A DNA stretch of 64,000 bases from Panonychus citri (taxonomy: Eukaryota; Arthropoda; Arachnida; Trombidiformes; Tetranychidae). The stretch's first letter is position 1. Each line of letters begins with the position of its first letter. The notes under the pieces are model-generated. The model searched no databases and was not told the DNA's origin. It saw nothing but the letters and a program-made list of their open reading frames with translations. The DNA lies in contig NW_026515497.1 in NCBI RefSeq assembly GCF_014898815.1, positions 682,001 to 746,000 of the forward strand, given 5' to 3'. The translations under genes were made by a program, and so were the position numbers. Positions 60,779 through 64,000 of this stretch are shown one piece after another.

Positions 60779-63700
60779 TACTTTTCCCACTAATCATTTA
60801 AATTTAATTGTTACAATTGATTTATTTTGATTTAATTAATTTTGCTTTTTTATTAATTTCAGAATCTCAGCTGATCATAAGAGTCTCATTGTTAACAATT
60901 AACTCAATGATCATTTTTGTTTCCTTTTGGCACTTGATTGATTGATTGATTTAATTGTCTTTCTCCTGGTAATGATTATGGAAAAGGTAAACAGTTAATT
61001 ATTAATTATTAATTGTAAGTTTAATTTGTTAAATTGTCTTGTTTGATTTGCTGGTAAATCTATTTAATCATTGGATAACCTTGATTGTGTTGTTAGTGAT
61101 TCTAATCACCCGGACAGTTAAATTGATTGTTGTTGTTGTCTTTGTAATTGGATTTAAATTGGATTGATTTTTTTATTCCGGTTTTCTGGTTAATTGTTTT
61201 ACTTTTTATTTGCTCATTTAATTTAATTGTGATTACAATTGTTTATTTATTGTTGATATAAATAAATACAATTAAAAATGAAAATCCTCTCAGATTAACT
61301 TTGCCTTGTGATTTAAGGCAATTGGATTAATATATTTGATTCAGTTAATCAGTTGGGATTTAATTTGGATTAACAAGCAAATCAAATGATAAAACTTTTT
61401 TGTTTACTATTAGCTAATTGTTGTTATTGTTTTTTTTTACATTCTAATCATTCGTAATTAACAATTAACTAAGGATTTAATTGTTCATAATGTTAATATA
61501 AATTTCATTTGATTTGTAAAATAAAAGGTTAATTGTATTAGTTAACAATTTAAGTTGATTGAACTTAAATCATTAAGTTAACAATGTTCATTTAAGTTGT
61601 TGGTCATTTAATTGTTGATGATTAAATTTAATTGTTAAGATAATCTCTCTCTCTTTAACTAAATCAATTGAATCATTAGTCTGTTAATTGAGTTAATTTA
61701 ATTACTTTATTAGATTTGAAATCAATTCGTAACCTTTACTAAGAAGCTTAAATGTTACAATTTAAATTGTTACGCTTAATTGTTTAGATATTTTCAGAGT
61801 TGATCATATAATTAATTAGAGTTGTAACAAATTAAGTAACAATTTATTGATTTAATTAAGTCGATCAGTTATAATAACCAAGGTTAAGTAAACTGTTATT
61901 TGTTTGAAACGTAAACAAATTAATTAACAATCAACCACTGGCAATCAATAATATAACTTAAAAATTAAAAAAATTAACTTAAATCATAAATTTTATTGAT
62001 TAATTAACTTATTGAAAAGTTAATTGTTACTGGTGGTGTAAGTGGATTGTGATGACAACCTTCAATTTGATTTTAATTGTTGATAGAAGATCAATTTCCA
62101 GAGCCTGGTAATTACATCGTTAATTGTGATCACTGAAAAGGTAACAATCAAATAATTTCATCTGATTGACATCAAGCCAATAAGTACCTGGGAATAATTA
62201 ATCAGATTAATTAATCATCACTTGAAAGTAACTAATAACAGTTTTGATAAGCTAATTACCATTAGAAATTATCAATTAAAATGATTAATCAAATATTCAA
62301 CCTGACAACTAAATCAATCGCTAATTTAACTAATCACACACAAGTTAATCCAATAGCCAATCTGATGTGTCAACAATTAACTTAATCCTAACAATTTGTA
62401 ATCATTTAGTTTCATCGCAATTTGTAAACTTACAATTAAGAAATGCGAAAATTAAATTGTCATTTCAATCAGGCAATCAGTTAATTGAGTGGGCCATCAT
62501 CATGTTAATCATAAACTAAATTGTTGATTAACTTTTCTTTCAATTTTAAGTTGAAATAATCAATGGGAAACCTTTGTAATTAATTGATTTACAATTTATA
62601 AATAGTTACAATTTAGTTTTCAAGGTCTTAAAATGTAAACAAGGAAATATGAAAGTTTTGTATAATCAGTTAATCATTGCTAAGGATTGATTAACAATTA
62701 GATTAGTAAATTGCATTGAAAATTAACTAAAGGTTAATCATTGACAATTTAACTTTGCTACTGATCAAGGTTTTTACCTTTTGTATTATTAATTGTTACA
62801 ATTTGTTACGATCCAATTGATTTAAGATTCAGGTTAAGATATTGGTTTTAATTGTTGATCATTATTAATTGTTGTTGTTGTTGTTATTATTGTTTGTTTA
62901 TTATTGATTAAAAGTGTTTCTTAGTTGATTAATTTAATGATTAAGATGAGAGGGCGATCTGATTGTCGGTCAATAACCTAATCAATTGATTTTAATTGTA
63001 AGTGTTGTCTTTTAGTGATTAAGTGTCTCTGTGATTAAAACAGAAAATGATTTATTAGTTTTTTCCTGTTTCACTGATTTAGTTAATTGTACGATTTATT
63101 TTGGGATTTAATTGCATTTCAAACCATCATCATTATCTAACAAGATTTAAATTAACAAGTCATTAGATTTACAATTAACCATATTAACACCCGCTTAATA
63201 CTTAGGGTAAGTCCAAGGTATTAATTGATTAATCGTAACAATCAATTACTATTTATAACAATTAGTTTCTATCTAAATCACAATTAACATGTTAATTATA
63301 TATTCCTGGTAATTCCGTTGGTTAATTAGCTAATCCAGTTCTTTGTCGTTCAACTGGATTAACTAAATTGTCAAAATTTTTATATATGAAGTTTTGATCA
63401 TCTTAACAATTATCCTTAACAATTTAAATTGGCTAAACAGATCCAATGAAATCCTTAATTGTTCAATAGTTTATTTTGATACAACGTTGATTTATCAACC
63501 ATGATTAAGTTAATTATGCAGATTAACACAACAATTAACAAGCTGATTCAATCTAAATTTGACAATCAGATTAACACAATCAAGGTAAACAAAATGCAAT
63601 AGTTAATTAGATTTGATTAATTTGGCAAAAAAATCTTACCTTTTCGAGGATTTTAAATTGTTGATTAAATTAAATCACAATTGGGAAATTTCAAAAGGAA

Positions 63701-64000
63701 GACACAATCAAAATAATCAGTGATATTAATTGTTACACTTGGTGATTAATCAATTGATAGAAAAGTTTTCCAAATTTGTTTTCAATAAGAAAATCACAAG
63801 AAAATAAATTAACAGAGATTCCAATTAGTAATCAGATTAGTTACCAAATTTAATTAACTGTTGATGATTGTTATCAATTATTAGATCTTAATTGTGAATT
63901 TACAAATCAGTTGAATGAATGACAAAAATACTATTCACAGTTAGAATGAAAATTCAAAGGTAAGTTGCTGATGATTATGATTATGATGATATAATGATGA
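60779..64000. other. Upstream intergenic DNA, no gene seen
   Basis: AT-rich with dense TTAATTGTT/AACAATTAA motifs and a (TTG)n-like tract near 62865-62885. A signal-peptide exon of the receptor could be hidden here, but none is convincing. Confidence 0.5.

Noticed and set aside
1..64000. CRISPR arrays, bacterial operons, prophage or plasmid features
   Set aside because: The window is spliced eukaryotic nuclear DNA; tandem repeats seen are micro- or minisatellites without spacer structure.

Overview
The window is nuclear DNA from an animal, almost certainly an arthropod. It is AT-rich by eye, has short GT-AG introns (about 60-250 bp) and carries single-copy metazoan genes: RREB1/hindsight, sideroflexin, HIRA, VPS50/syndetin, RIOK3, PSAT1, KIF16B, LSM11, NCBP2AS2, SLC41 and a CRF-like (DH44-type) class B receptor. 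The DH44-type receptor and the compact layout fit a chelicerate, perhaps an acariform (spider-mite-like) mite. The phylum is well supported; the mite assignment is inference.

Layout. 1-1141 (-): 5' coding end of an RREB1/hindsight zinc-finger gene, running off the left edge, with about 6 kb of low-complexity upstream DNA. 6.7-20.5 kb is a rearranged block. An intact sideroflexin gene lies in segmental-duplication copy A (6754-9485). A near-identical copy B (17758-20545) carries a 2-nt frameshift. Between them are sideroflexin crumbs, a 14-bp minisatellite, a HIRA gene cut off inside its WD40 domain and joined to a sideroflexin fragment, a VPS50 gene lacking about 200 internal residues, two related small ORFs of unknown function, and a non-autonomous hAT-type transposon with perfect 8-bp target duplications.

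21.4-26.4 kb (-): two tandem PHYHD1-type dioxygenase genes. The second is a fresh pseudogene with a nonsense codon, a lost splice donor and an altered TATA box. 26.4-32.2 kb (+): RIOK3 (5 exons) and PSAT1 (5 exons). 32.2-39.4 kb: intergenic, with one decayed coding-like patch. 39.4-45.2 kb: KIF16B (+), then LSM11 (-) and NCBP2AS2 (+) sharing a 204-bp divergent promoter. 45.2-53.5 kb: gene-poor, extremely rich in TTAATTGTT/AACAATTAA, with a third PHYHD1 gene (50462-51310, -). 53.5-60.8 kb: SLC41-type magnesium transporter (+) convergent with the 11-exon DH44-type receptor (-). 60.8-64 kb: no gene seen.

The genes are unrelated housekeeping or signalling functions, with no operon-like logic. Three arrangements stand out: the divergent LSM11/NCBP2AS2 pair, the divergent HIRA/VPS50 pair (both damaged here), and the tandem PHYHD1 duplication that also copied RIOK3 upstream DNA. 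For spliced genes the coordinates give the coding span; exons are listed in the evidence. Exon joins come from reading frame, splice consensus and remembered family alignments, not transcripts.
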